Below, in pieces: positions 21,167-36,602 of a DNA stretch of 64,000 nt (positions within the stretch are counted from its first letter, which is position 1; every line of letters begins with the position of its first letter). The stretch lies in NCBI GenBank assembly GCA_000827265.1, contig KN834750.1:744001-808000 (forward strand), written 5' to 3'. The notes beneath the pieces were generated by a model. That model was not told where the DNA came from. It made no database searches and saw only the letters and a program-made list of their open reading frames with translations. A program made the translations under genes and the position numbers. Source of the stretch: Collybiopsis luxurians FD-317 M1 (taxonomy: Eukaryota > Basidiomycota > Agaricomycetes > Agaricales > Omphalotaceae).

Positions 21167-23990
21167 ATGCTCAGTATGAGTTCTTTATCACCTCGTGCCT
21201 CTCTCTGGTCAGATACAGGAAGCAGAAGCCATAGAATGTCAACCCACAGCGATTTCGAAGACGAGTCGGACGGCATAGACGACCAGGAAGCCGAAAATCT
21301 TCTGGATGAGGAGGACGATGAACGAACAAGGGTAATTTTTTTTAGTGCGCATTCATTACCAGCTTGTATTGACCGACTGCAGCTGGACAGAACTATAGAC
21401 AGGATAGGGATGGGCAGTTATCAGTGGACTTTACTATCTTTATGTGGATTCGGTGCGTCTCATTCATTATTGAGCCAGAATGCCTATTCGAATACTCTGT
21501 TTTCCTGTGCAGGCTGGATGGCTGATAATGTACGCCAACTATAACGCAACTAGACCCACGGCTGGATGTCCTCTTGCGGCATACTCACTCCTGCAATTGT
21601 TAGATGTGGATTCAAGCGGTTGCCATTATTTTACCGCGTGTACAACAACACTTTGCAGGTAAGCAAGTGTCGCAGAAGGTTCATCTATGCTACCTTTCTA
21701 ATCGTCAGTTCAGTTCCCGACAACTACATCGGAGCTGTATCCTCGTCCATGTTTGCTGGAATGATGATTGGGGCTTTAGGCTGGGGAACCTGTGAGTCTA
21801 GTGCTAATCAGAAGTTGGAGCACTCCTGACTGAAGCGACGAACAGGCTCTGACCTTATGGGTCGGAGTATGGCATTCAATGCCACGCTCTTCTTCACTTC
21901 CTTTTTTGGCCTTCTTGCATCCTTTGCAAATTCATTCCCCGCTCTCTGCTTTCTTCTCTTCCTTTTGGGCAGTGCCGTCGGCGTAAGTACCAATTTCCAA
22001 ATGTCCTGCTCTCACTCCTGAGCTTGTTTTTCTAGGGCTCAATGCCTACAGATGGCACCCTTCTTTTGGAGCACATGCCAAATGGAAAGCAATATCTTGT
22101 TACGGCGCTTTCAGTCTTTTTCTCGTTTGGGGCAGTGCTGTCTGCCGTCGTAGCCTTGCTCGTTGTCCCGCAGCATTCCTGTTCCGCAGAGTCTTTGGTA
22201 TGTGATGTTGAAACACAAAATAAAGGCTGGAAATATCTCCTCATATCACTAGGACTTATTGTGCGTCTACGATTCTATTCCTTCCCCGCCTGAGTCTCAT
22301 ACTCAACAGACCCTCTCCATGTTTCTTGCTCGGATGGTATTTTTTCGTCTGCACGAGTCACCTCGGTACCTCGTCCATGCAGGCCGGCCTCAAGAAGCCA
22401 TAGAATCTCTTCAACTGATTTCCAAATTCAATGGTTCTCATCTCTCACTCGCACTGGAAGATGTGGATGACCAGAAGCCTCAACCTATTGCCTCACGTCG
22501 AATGCGCGGGGACGACCAGGAGCGCGACGATTGCGAAGATTCTACACCATTCCTCCGCCGCAAATCGTCTGCAGAGAATGAGGCAAGCGAAGAGCCTCAA
22601 GGAAATAGAATTGACCCTTCTCCTGAAGTTAGAGAGACAATCTTTGACGCAGAAATAGCCGACTACTCTTCGACGGGACAGTCATCTACTGCCCTTGGTG
22701 CGCACGTATTTGCAACACCCACGACTGAATTCAATGCTCCTGCTTCGCTGATACCGGGCACAACGGATATGGCCGACCGCAAGCTCAACTCAGCTGCAAG
22801 TATAGATCAGGGCGCGTCGACGCCACAAGATCAACCTTCTCATGTCTCAGTGGACATTATTGACCCAAACTCCCAACGTAGACCTCGACTCCGAAATGCG
22901 GCAAGTAGGAGTCACAGACTTTCACATCGTACTTCATCGATATACGAACGAAAGGTCTGCTGGATGCTTCCTCGCTGGCTGCGACGGCCGCTGTGGGCCT
23001 GGTGGGATAGAGTGATGATGGTGTTAACCCCGGAGTGGCTAAGGACCACTCTCTTGGTATGGGGTGCATGGTGGGGGATGTCGCTAGGTACGCTTCGTTA
23101 CGTATTCGATTTTACTTATCGATTTTTCTTGCTTCAGCATACACCATGTTCAACGTTTTTCTTCCAAAGCTCCTCGAATCATCCTCCGGCTCCAGCTCCA
23201 ACAACGATGCCGGGATAGTCCCCAAAACGTTAGAAGAAAGTTTGTGGGACGTTGTGATATTCACCCTTGGCGGATGTCCGGGCGCCATCGTAAGTTGACA
23301 CTGTACCTCCTTTCTAGTTCAACGATTCATAGGTGTTTTGGTTCATGACTCGCAGCTTGGTGCATATATGGTTGAATCACCGCTGGGACGGAGGTGGTCT
23401 TTGGCCGGAAGTACTTTCGTAACGGCATTCTTCTGTGTTGTTTTTATCATGGCAGACTCGACTTGGGCAATTCGAGCCAGCTCGGTGGGAGTTAGTCTCA
23501 GTGCTACCGTGAGATTGTTTCCCTCGATTTCATTGTAAAACCGTGCTCACTTTTTGTTGCATAACAGACGATGTGGGCAATATTATATGGGTGAGTTATT
23601 TTACGAAGTGTAGTCGCTTGTCAAATGAATATGTTCTTTTCAACTCAGATGGACACCAGAGATCTTTGGAACCGAGAGTATGTATACTACGTCTGCCGCT
23701 CAACTCAGCTAATCATTGATATTCTAGTTCGAGGAACTGCGTGCGGAATTGCGTCGGCTTTATCGCGAATGTAAGCCCGATACTTGATCGTTGTTCCTTA
23801 TCTTGTTAAGCAGTTTCATAGTGGCGGAATGATTGCCCCGATACTTGGAGGCGCGTTACTTTTGATTAACAGAACAATACCGGTGTACACCAGTGTAGGG
23901 GTGTTTTGCTTTGCGGGATTTTGTGTGCTGCTATTGCAGGAGAATGCCGGAGATGGAGGGCGCAAAGGGGGAAGAGTTTTTGTACATTAG
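21167..23990 (+). CDS. MFS transporter, SVOP-like (sugar/organic solute:H+ symporter group)
   Basis: The start is ATG 21167 or the in-frame ATG 21176 (MSSLSPRASLW). An acidic N-terminus precedes LDRTIDRIGMGSYQWTLL, the entry to helix 1, and GWMADN. Later segments are VPDNYIGAVSSSMFAGMMIG, LMGRSMAFNATLFFTSFFG, GSAVGGSMPTDGTLLLEHMP and FFRLHESPRYLVHAGRP. This order (DR.G.G.FQ, GxxSDxxGRR-like, ESPRYL) is typical of SVOP/SV2-like fungal MFS transporters. A central loop of about 230 residues, rich in Ser, Asp and Arg, lies between helices 6 and 7 (about 22430-22960). Many introns follow, with late exons reading GGMIAPILGG. The stop is at 23988-23990. The substrate is unknown. It converges on EBP2 with only 59 bp between stops. 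Confidence 0.85.
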
Positions 23991-24049
23991 TTACTCGTAA
24001 TTAGTCTTTTCATGTTGCAAGCTGCTACCTAGGGCTAGAAACAAGACAC

Positions 24050-25355
24050 CTATTTGTTACGTGCAGCCATTCGTTTTGACTTTCCAGGTCTTTTCGGGAC
24101 CCCTTTAGCTCCCCCTCTGCCTCTGAACCCGCCACGACCACCAGCACCTTTACGTGAGCCAACGTCAAAATCGTCCGTAGATGAACGAGTATTTTGCTTA
24201 GATCTTCGTCCTGCGCCGCCAAAGCCATACTTTTTGTCACGATTTTGACGTGAAGGTGCGGGACCACCTCGTCCACGTTTACTCGGTCGATCCGATACAG
24301 CGTCCTCCACAGCGACGTCAAACGCGTCGTCGTTGCCATCTGGCTTTTCAAGCATATCTTTTCGTTCTGATAGACAAAAGGGGTGAGCGTGTTGCCAGTT
24401 GGACAATAATCAGGGACCATACTTCGCTTGAGACCCTTGAGACGTTCTTCCATTTCCTTCTTCCCTCTTTCACGTTCTTTGATTTTCTCAATCTGCACCT
24501 GCTTTCCAAATTTTTTACCCTCCCTTTCTTTGCGCTTGTCTTCGCTCTTTTTGATCATGGCTTTTTCGTCAAGTAATCTCTGGCGGATACGTTCCATATG
24601 CACATCGCTTTTGACCATCTCGGCAAAGTAATCGTTAGGGCGGGTCCAGGGGAAGTTGGGGTAAGATTTGGCGACGAGTTGGCGAGCATGAGTTGCACTG
24701 TGCAGAGCTTGTTTATAACTGAAGAGTGGCAGGCGTTGGTACACTCTAACAATGATAAAAGAAAGAGTACGTACAATGCTAACTCACGGTTCAAGTCATC
24801 ATTTACATCAATATCGATAGTATGAGGATATGAAACGGCAAGAGTTTCGGTCCAAGGTAGTGATGGATCAAGCTGCATGCTTTCTCTTATCCGTGCAAGG
24901 GCAACTTCGTTATTGATTTCGACTTTTTGTACGGGAACAGCGTCGTCCATGACTACTTCGACGTCTTCGAGCTGAACCAGCTGGGTTTCGTCTTGCCCGA
25001 AAGTGTCTTGTTCCTCGTTACTTTCTTCATTCCGTTCCACTTCATCACCGCTTTCCCCACTGTCCTCCGCTTCTTCTTCCCCTTCCTCGTCGCTGTCCTC
25101 ATTCTCGTTCACTTCGTCCTCCCCCAGCGCAGCTAGAAGTTGAGCCTGGTCGAATTCATCGAGCCCATCGTCCCCGAGAGCTTTCATTAGCCTTTCCATA
25201 CCCTCTTTGTCAATTCCACCATCGTCCTCAGAGTCTAGGTCGGAATCTTCCGAAACAGATACAATTTCTTTCACGGATTGGTCTGATGAAGACGGTATCC
25301 TTTTGGGCGGGCTTTTGAGGGTCCCTACAGGTTTGGACTTGATGGTGGAAGGCAT
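24050..25355 (-). CDS. EBP2: rRNA processing protein EBP2
   Basis: ATG 25355 opens MPSTIKSKPVGTLK. A long Asp/Glu-rich N-terminus follows, then the conserved EBP2 core: NNEVALARIRESMQLD, LPWTETLAVSYP, then, after an intron, LALYKQALHSATHARQLV, FPWTRPNDYFAEMVKSD, HMERIRQRLLDEKAMIKKSE and a Lys/Glu-rich helix. After another intron comes KRKDMLEKPDG, an RG/Lys-rich tail and a TAG at 24050. EBP2 works in the nucleolus in 27S pre-rRNA processing and 60S subunit assembly. The acidic start, conserved middle and basic glycine-rich end match the family. It is divergent from APC2 with 48 bp between ATGs. Confidence 0.93.
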
Positions 25356-25403
25356 AACGAAAAAAAAAATAAGCGCCCGAGTCACGTATCAACCACGACC
25401 ATC
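25356..25403. promoter_or_regulatory. 48-bp gap between divergent EBP2 and APC2 start codons
   Basis: The two ATGs are 48 bp apart with no room for separate promoters. The gap contains an A run on the plus strand (about 25361-25369). Shared control of a ribosome-biogenesis gene and a cell-cycle gene is inferred from layout only. Confidence 0.45.
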
Positions 25404-28400
25404 ATGGCCACCGACGCGCTTCGTGGGCAGGTTGCTGCGAAATGGCAGGAATCTTTTACGCGGCTGAACCAGAATGAACCTGGTATGATAGGATTATTGA
25501 ATTTCAGTCAGGTATATTTTCAATTTCTGTCTTTCACTTGGCTGTTCTATCATTCGATAAGGCTTGGAACATCGCCAGAGAATGTATTCGACCGAGAAAT
25601 CTCGATGAACCTGATCCACTCACACAATACGGTGCGACTCATCAATTCAATACTCGTCGTATCTCTCATGGACTCTATAGATAAATCTACCTTTCAAGCT
25701 TCATTTGAGCTCTTGAATAAATGTAGACGGCTGCCCATCCTCCTGGAAACTTTTCTAGGTATCTACTCCCAAGTTGTGCGCAAGCTCCGTCTCAGTCTTG
25801 TCTATTACAGACGACATGAGGAAACGTTTCCCCATAATCAAAGCAGAGGTGGATCAGTACACACTCGACTATCAAGTACAGACTTTCGTACGGGAAATTT
25901 CACGATACTGACAACGACTACAGCGTACATCGGATACGGCTTTCATCTTGGAGCTCGTTTTTCGGCTTCTCCAATGGTATAACAAATGGATCCCGAGACC
26001 AGAGTGCGACTTCGTTTCTTTCAAGCGAATAATCTTTTTACTCAAGTCGATCTTCATCTTTCGTCAGGCTTGGGGCGACACTCCAGTCTGCTTTCATTCT
26101 TTCATTCCAGACCCACATATTTTCCTCTCTCACCCCCACGTTTGTACGTGGCTTCAAGGAGTTATGCGCGTCGACCCTGCCACCTACTGATCCCGACGCT
26201 ATTTCGCCGGAACCAAATGTCAAGATGTGGGAAGCATTCGAAACCCTAGGCCTCCTAGATAGATACGAAAATATCATCGCCAGTGTAGGATATGAGCGCA
26301 TTGAGGCCTATGTGGTCGAAACTTGTGCTGGACAGTGGTCAGAGTCAATGTTGGGACAGTTGAGGAAGTGGATGGCCGACAAAATTGTCCCATGGATGAT
26401 GCTAATGTACGGAAGAACCGCGACTACAAGTGCGCCTTTGGTTTATATTTCCCCGACGCTCTCTCTGATTGTTTTATTGATAGCGAACGATGCCCAAGCA
26501 ATGTTGCAGAATGTTGGCTCCCGATTTGACTTTCATATGACAAAGACGCTTTGCGATTTGCGGTACGTGTTTGGGATGCTTCGCCAGACTCCCTGTACCT
26601 TATTCATGATAGAACCAAAGAGATATTCGATATCATTATTGATTTTCCCGATTCCACGGGGGCTTTGCAAGATCTCAAGGTACGCTTCATGGCAGTGAAC
26701 TGAACATTGGCTGACTTTGCAGTCTTAGGAATGCCTTCATAGAGTCGATCAACGCGCCGCTCTCGTACACACCTTACGGAAAGCGTACGTTCAAAGTATA
26801 AAACTCCCTTCCTAATGCTGACAGTTATTTAGAAACCAAAAACGCTTACTGCATCCTGGCGCGGACACGCGCTTGATTCTAACCCAATACGTTGCCACTA
26901 TCAAATGCTTGCGTATAATAGATCCTCCTGGAGTGCTACTGTTCAAAGTAGCTGATCCCATCCGGAGATATCTTCGGTACGTTACCAGAAACAAGTTGTA
27001 ATAGGTCTTGCTCAACTATGTTGCAAACAGAGAGCGGCCTGATACAATACGATGTATCGTATCGAATCTCGTTGGAGATGACGATAGCGGCGATTCTCTA
27101 GTAGACGAGAGCGAACCCATTCAGCCGCTGCAGCAGTCAGAACTCGAAGAGTATACAGATCCTAACTGGGAACCGGAACCGGTTGATGCTGGACCAGGTG
27201 AATTGGCATATGTATTCTCTCATTCAATTCTGAGCCGTCATTACAGATTTTCGTGCGAATAAGCCGAGCGATATTATCAGCACACTTGTTAGCATTTATG
27301 ATTCGAAAGATCTCTTTGTTAAAGAATTACAAGTGCTCTTGGCTCAACGTCTGCTTGGTATCACTGATGACAACGCTGAGAAGGTGGAAAAAGAGGTAAG
27401 AACGTTTTCTCGGCTGAATAGAACACGAAATAACCATTCTCTGCAGCGTCGTAATATTGAGATTTTGAAGATCCGCTTTGGAGAGGCTGCGCTGCAAGTC
27501 TGTGAAGTGATGTTGAAAGATATGACAGACTCTAAACGCATCGACGGGCATATTCAATCTCACAAAGAGGTTCGTCTCCGTATGGGTCATGTTCCGTGTA
27601 TTGACGAGGCGCTTAGTCTATCATTCATCCGACCGTCATATCCAAACACTTTTGGCCCATGCTCGAAGCAAACGAGTTGAACATGCCTGGTCAATTACGG
27701 ACGTATGTAGAATTGGTTCATTGAATGATGACTACGTTGTTTAGATCAAGTTTAGGTTCCAGGACGAATACGCAAAGGAGTTTTCTACATTCAAGCCGGA
27801 TAAAAAACTGCGTTGGCTGCCACACCTAGGCACTGTGCATCTGGAACTGCAACTGGAGGATCGAACCGTAGAGACTGACGTTCCACCGCTAGAAGCCGCT
27901 TTTATCGAGTTGTTCTCAGAGCAAGGTAAGCATCATAATACAGTAGGAGGCGAAGCAGATTTAACAAGGATCAGACATGTGGACCATGGACGAACTTATT
28001 GCCAAAGTCGGTTCAGTTGATAGAACGGCAACTTTGAGAGCACTTTTAACATGGGTCGACTTGGGCGTAATCAAGCAGGTCGCTGAGAGTACTTTCAAGC
28101 TGCTAGAAGTCGCAGAGACTTCTACGGCGGGTTCCAGAGAACCGAGAGCCGGTGAAGATTTTCTTGAAAGTAATATATTTGACGTCAGCTCACAAGCAGA
28201 AACATAGTGGTAAACACTGGAATGGAACTACCCCCGGCACCCAGCATCCAGCAGCAACAGGCTGAACAGATGAAGGTGTACTGGAAGGTGTGCGCCATCC
28301 TTGATCGAAGTGCTTGACTCCTAAGAGATTTTTTCTCAGTTTATTGAAGGAATGCTCATAAATTTGGGATCCCTTCCCATTGATCGGATCCAATCCATGT

Positions 28401-28519
28401 TAAAGCTAGCACCGGGATACGACCAAACAGTAGAACAACTGAACATATTCATGGAGGCGGCTCGTCTAGAAGGGTTGGTGGTTTCACGTGATGGAATCTG
28501 GAAATTGACCCCAAGATAG
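25404..28519 (+). CDS. APC2: Anaphase-promoting complex subunit 2 (cullin-like)
   Basis: APC2 is the cullin scaffold of the anaphase-promoting complex, the ubiquitin ligase that targets cyclins and securin. The gene starts MATDALRGQVAAKWQESF. Middle exons include WEAFETLGLLDRYENIIASV, VDQRAALVHTLRKA and RLLHPGADTRLILTQYV. The cullin-homology region reads DIISTLVSIYDSKDLFVKE, LLAQRLLGI, RRNIEILKIRFGEAALQ and CEVMLKDMTDSKRID. After FSTFKPDKKLRWLPHLGTVH comes the winged-helix part, and the end carries the C-terminal APC2 domain (EGMLINLGSLPIDRIQSMLK; FMEAARLEGLVVSRDGIW). The stop is at 28517-28519. More than ten short introns are needed, and I have not fixed every edge. Family assignment rests on motif order and the C-terminal domain. 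Confidence 0.91.
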
Positions 28520-29005
28520 CTTTACTCGACCGTTGAGGTCTATTTAATATTGTATTTGTTTTCAGAACGAATATGATGCCCTCGCGCAAAAACGGCGCCC
28601 GTGTATATTGCCAGTTATACGAAGTGTTGTTACAGTAAGTTTTAGTGATTGCCTATTGCTACAGAAAAGTTGGGGTGGCGGAAAACAAAGCTTTGATCAG
28701 GCAAGGTACAAATGAGAAAGAGCACAGCGATTGACAGTGAAAACAAAACGTGCGTGTAAATGATAAATGAATGCCCCCGAAAAAAAACCCCAAAGACGTG
28801 AATGATAAAGGAGTGTGACAGTTTTTTGTATCGTGAATGACAAACAGATCCTGTCTCGTGGATGACCATTATAGGCTGCAAAGCGTTAAGGAAACGCAGT
28901 TACATCAAGCAACGCACTGTGTAACTGCGCGTGCCATTAAGGCGGCAAGCGTTGTAGTAATTTTGTGATGAATGCGGATTGCGAATTTGTTTTTGCTCTC
29001 GGATA
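28520..29005. other. Convergent intergenic region
   Basis: APC2 (+) and the YTH gene (-) converge. The 486 bp contain poly-A/T runs and no supportable gene. They probably hold 3' UTRs. Confidence 0.4.
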
Positions 29006-31763
29006 TTATGATCGTGAAATAGGTGAGCCCGTTTCTCTGTCTCCCTTTACACCTGAACTCATAGGTGCTAATTTCGATGAACGTTTGACGGCAGAAGGTT
29101 TTCCAGTTGCACCCGCACCTGGTACTGCAGGCTGCGTTTGTGCCTGCTGCTGTTTTCCTTCTTCTAGTAGTTTCTCCCACTCCTTCAGTAAAAGCTCCCC
29201 AACGAGAGGCTCAAGTTCCGTTCCATCCCTTGAAACTTTGACCTCTCGGTCGTGATTCCAAGGATTTCGAAGATGACGTGTTCGGTAGAACGGAAGTCGC
29301 TCGGTACAGACCCATTCGACCTTGAAAGACTCACCCCATGCGTCTGACTTGTCATCCAGGAATTTTTCAGGCTCTTCTGGTCTCTCTTCCACTTCCTCTA
29401 CCGATTTAAGTCGTAGTCTCGAGAAATCTTCGTCTACCCGATTACCGCTGTTCTCGGAACGCATCGCCCGAGCAGGTGCAGTTTCATCGAGATCAAAGTT
29501 TTCTGGTGTTGGGTCGTAAAATTGGGTTCGGCTTGCAGGAGGATCCATCGTAGACTGAAACCGTCGCTCTGGGAACCCATCAAGACTAAGCTTTTCGGAC
29601 GGTGTGCTCATCGTGATTTTGTGATGCTGGGTGCCAAGCTCGGCAGGAGCAGAGACTACTGAAGCATCCTTGATCACAGAAGGTAAACGATATTCCAAAG
29701 AACTCTGAGGATCGGTATCCTTGTGAGCCGGTGTGACTGGGGCAGGCGAAGCTTCCACCAGTCGATGCTCGCGCTCAGAGAAATAGTTCTGCGGCGGTGG
29801 GGAGGTAGACGGATTTCCAGGGCTGATTGCCTCCTCGAAAATAGTATCGGAAACAGGAGCACGACTAGCTACAGGAGAAAGTGAAGAGCGAGAAGATGCC
29901 GATGAATCTGTTCGAGTGGCCCATGAGACCCGTTGCTCTCCTTGTCGCACAGGGCCTGCCATTCTGTCGGATGTGAATATGAGATTGAAATCAATGGAGA
30001 AAAAGAGAGAATGAAAAGAAACGGACCCACCTGGCGTACCCGTAGAACTCTCCGCTTTTGTTTACACCGAAAATCAAATAGACTTCCTTGCTAGTTCGAT
30101 AGGCCTGATCTAGGATGCCCTCATTGTGCTTTTGAGTAGCCCAGAGATTTTTCTGAACGCTGAGGTCAAGGTCGTACTGCAGAAACAAAATTGTATCAGT
30201 TTTGCAACTAGTACACTGATTTGGGAAAATTAAACTTTCCTGTGATAACGACTTGAGGATGAAATAGCGTTTCGGAAAATGACGGGTTAACAAACTCGAA
30301 TTCGTCGAGGCATAGGACCCAGAGCTCCCAGAATGGCTGGCTTTGAAACGAGGCCGCTCATCATCACTCGATACAGATGAGGAAAGAGCAGCGACGGAAG
30401 AACTCGATTCGTCCAGGTCAGACTGGTCAGACTGATCGGTCGCTTTCCTTTTGCCCCTTGCCTTTTCGCGTTCTCTCACCCATTTTGTGTGCATTCCAAC
30501 CCCTCGTTGCCCACCAACGCCGGCCTTAAGATCATCATCAATCTTTCGTACCCGACAGACCAGTCTGGGACAACGGGGATCATGGGAACGTAACGGCACG
30601 CCATTGAATTTTGAAATGGCAGCGTGCAAGTCAGCCTCAGTTTCGTAGTTGACAAAGGCACAGTTGGATCGGTTTATAAGAAAGATCGAAACGACGCCAG
30701 AAGGTTCGTCCTCATCCTGTTTGAAGAAGCGCCAAAGTTCATCGTGCGTGGCATCCGCCGGTACATTCCCGGCCCACATTACCCATTCTGAGCGATGAGA
30801 AGGTGGGTTAGGATGATAAGAACGACGGACTTGCGGTATGGATTTTTCAGCCGTAGGTTTCGAGGAAGAAGAAGCGGGGATAGGAGAAGGGGGTGCAGGA
30901 CTGTCATCTGGGGATTCACCAAGAGATGACGATGTAGGCCTTCGTCCAGGACTCAATAGAGAAGGTGACCGTACAGGTGATGCCAAATAATTGGGTGGAG
31001 CTGGTGCCATTGGAGACGCTGGGTAGGCGTTTTCCATTTCCTGATGAACTGGAGAGTAATTCATGGGATAATGCCCTGGGTATGACGGAGCATTGGGAGC
31101 TGCATGAGGCAGGTACCACCAAGTTCCCTGACTGTCCACTTCCGGCGGCGAGCTGTAGTGTTGGGGATAGGGTGCCGGAGCGTACTGTGGAGACTGATAA
31201 ACGGGTGTAGGTGAGTAGGGAGCATGGGAATAGGGATACTGAGAAGGGGAGATCGAAGACGGATAACGTAAAGAATGGAATTGCCCAGGATTCGGGTAGG
31301 GTGGTGTGGAATTTTGGGACCCAGAAGATGAAGACATGGGAGGAGAGGGAGAAGTACTGCTCTGGAACATGGGCTGACTAGAAAATCCTGAAGAATTGTT
31401 CTCTGACGTGTGTCGCTGATAGGGATATACTGGTGCACCGGCTGGTATCATTGAGTGATAAGTCGCGTGTATATTTTGAGACATTATAGAATTGTCCGGC
31501 ACACTCTGATAACCATGAGGATACGCATAAGATGGATTCGAAGGTGGCATTCCCATGGGAGGCTGGGGGGACATCGTGTATTGTCCAAAGAAGCCTGACC
31601 GCTGGCCGTACTGGGAAGAAGGTGGATAGTTGGGAGTAGGGCCATGGGGAGTGCCAAGAGGATTTTCAGGAGAAAAGTGAGCAGGATTCGGAGGGGGCCT
31701 TCTCAGCTGTGAACGTCTAGTGGGCTGATCCGGCATTCCTCTGCTGGTAGCATCACCTGGCAT
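29006..31763 (-). CDS. YTH-domain m6A reader with RRM and Pro/Tyr/Ser-rich N-terminus
   Basis: The YTH domain binds N6-methyladenosine in RNA. A long Pro/Tyr/Ser-rich N-terminus (about 300 residues) is followed by an RRM (SEWVMWAGNVPADATHDELW, SNCAFVNYETEADLHAAISK). The first YTH half reads KRYFILKSLSQ, LSVQKNLWATQKHNEGILDQ and FGVNKSGEFYGYAR. The second half reads FKVEWVCTERLPFYRTRHLR and NREVKVSRDGTELEP-like sequence. The two halves are separated by about 190 disordered residues after the GYARMAGPV join. The Trp of NLWATQ should be an m6A cage residue. The open frame extends upstream of ATG 31763 to 31802 without an ATG, so a further 5' exon is possible. A 63-nt intron-like insert (30177-30239) has a GA rather than GT donor. 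The stop is TAA at 29006-29008. Confidence 0.9.
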
Positions 31764-32853
31764 TAAAGAAGTATTAAGTCCCAAATTGCTTTGATTGTCC
31801 AATTGCGAAGCGTCTTGGAGACTAAAATGTAAGGAGGTCGTAGAAAAAAGGGCATATAAAACTGGAAGGAAATCTACGAGTTAGAGAAGAATCTAGAAGA
31901 AAACCAGGGAAAAAAAAAGAAAATTACCTGATGTACCTCCTCCAGACTGGAAACTATACTCTAGGAAGACAGAAATTCGTAAGAAACGGGCATAACTTGG
32001 ATCACAATCCTCGAGACTATCAATTCGCGGTGCTTGTCCGAATCACACCGCGATTTTTTTTTTTCTTTGCTCGACCAAACATCGGCCTGGTCACATCACG
32101 TGCTCGAATCGATACTTGCCTTTTGAATTTCTGTCTGCTTGGTCCATTCTCGCTGGCTTTGGTGTAAGGTTTCTGAGAATATCTTCTGTAGCTGCGGGTG
32201 GCTCAACCATAATGTCAGACTCTGCTATCATGTCAATAAATGGATGAAAAATTGAGACGCGATTTTATAAACCTGTTGGAGAGGACATGGACGAAACACG
32301 TACAATTCTTGGTGGAATTTGTAGTAGCAACGTTGCGTACAAGGTTAAAAGATTCGCCAGGTATTTTGTTGTGTATGAATCGGCGAAAAGTGGTTTCAGT
32401 AAACTAAGTACTTATGTAGAAAATCCACCCTGGGAACAATGACGCACTCTTAGATTCAAGATTCACTCCAACGCGTCTCTTCGGACAATCGCGTCGTGAA
32501 TTTTGCCCACTTCAAGTACATTATGCGTCACTCAACACCACCAAAATCAGTCTTTACCAGTGACGCATCCAATTATCTGCCAGTCAAGTAATTTCTAGTT
32601 CACCACTGGTGTCTTAGCCGTGGCAGGAAGGCGACCTTCTAGGCGAGGCGTGCACTGACGTGTTGTGTGGCGTCCATGCTATGTACTTCAAAAACATGCC
32701 ATGATTGGTGGGCTGATATGTTTCAAGTCCGACGTCAGCCTTCGTGCGTTTCTCGTATTGATTACATACAATCTCTCGAGGCTGCTAGTCTCGAGCGCAA
32801 AGGGAGCGCAAAATTGGTTTTAACGAGTATTTATGGAGCAATGTTTTCCCCCA
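31764..32853. promoter_or_regulatory. Upstream region of YTH gene with repeated TGACGCA motifs
   Basis: About 1.1 kb lies between the YTH start and the 3' end of the RecQ gene. A likely 5' UTR intron or exon lies near 31810-31930 (GTAATT and TTCTAG sites on the minus strand). TGACGCA occurs at 32440-32446 and 32561-32567, and on the other strand at 32524-32530. That core resembles ATF/CREB-type bZIP half-sites (TGACG). No gene is supported here. Confidence 0.35.
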
Positions 32854-36331
<3,478 letters not shown>

Positions 36332-36602
36332 ATCCTCTAGTAATAATTTGAAAATGATTGGGGTTACAGCGAGCAAGATGATGGTGGAGCTGTGGGGAAG
36401 AGCGCGTCGCGTTGTTGGTGGCGTGACCATATTTAACACGTGCGTGGGCCACTGTGATCTGCTTAAACTTCCTTTTGCAGCGAGTTCCATGCAATGATGC
36501 ATGAGAAATACTTCATATTCGGCTGTTGGAAGTGCTCAAATCCCTCGATCTTGGCAGTAGGAGCATCTCCCTCTTTCTTTCGTACCACCATCCTCAGACA
36601 GC

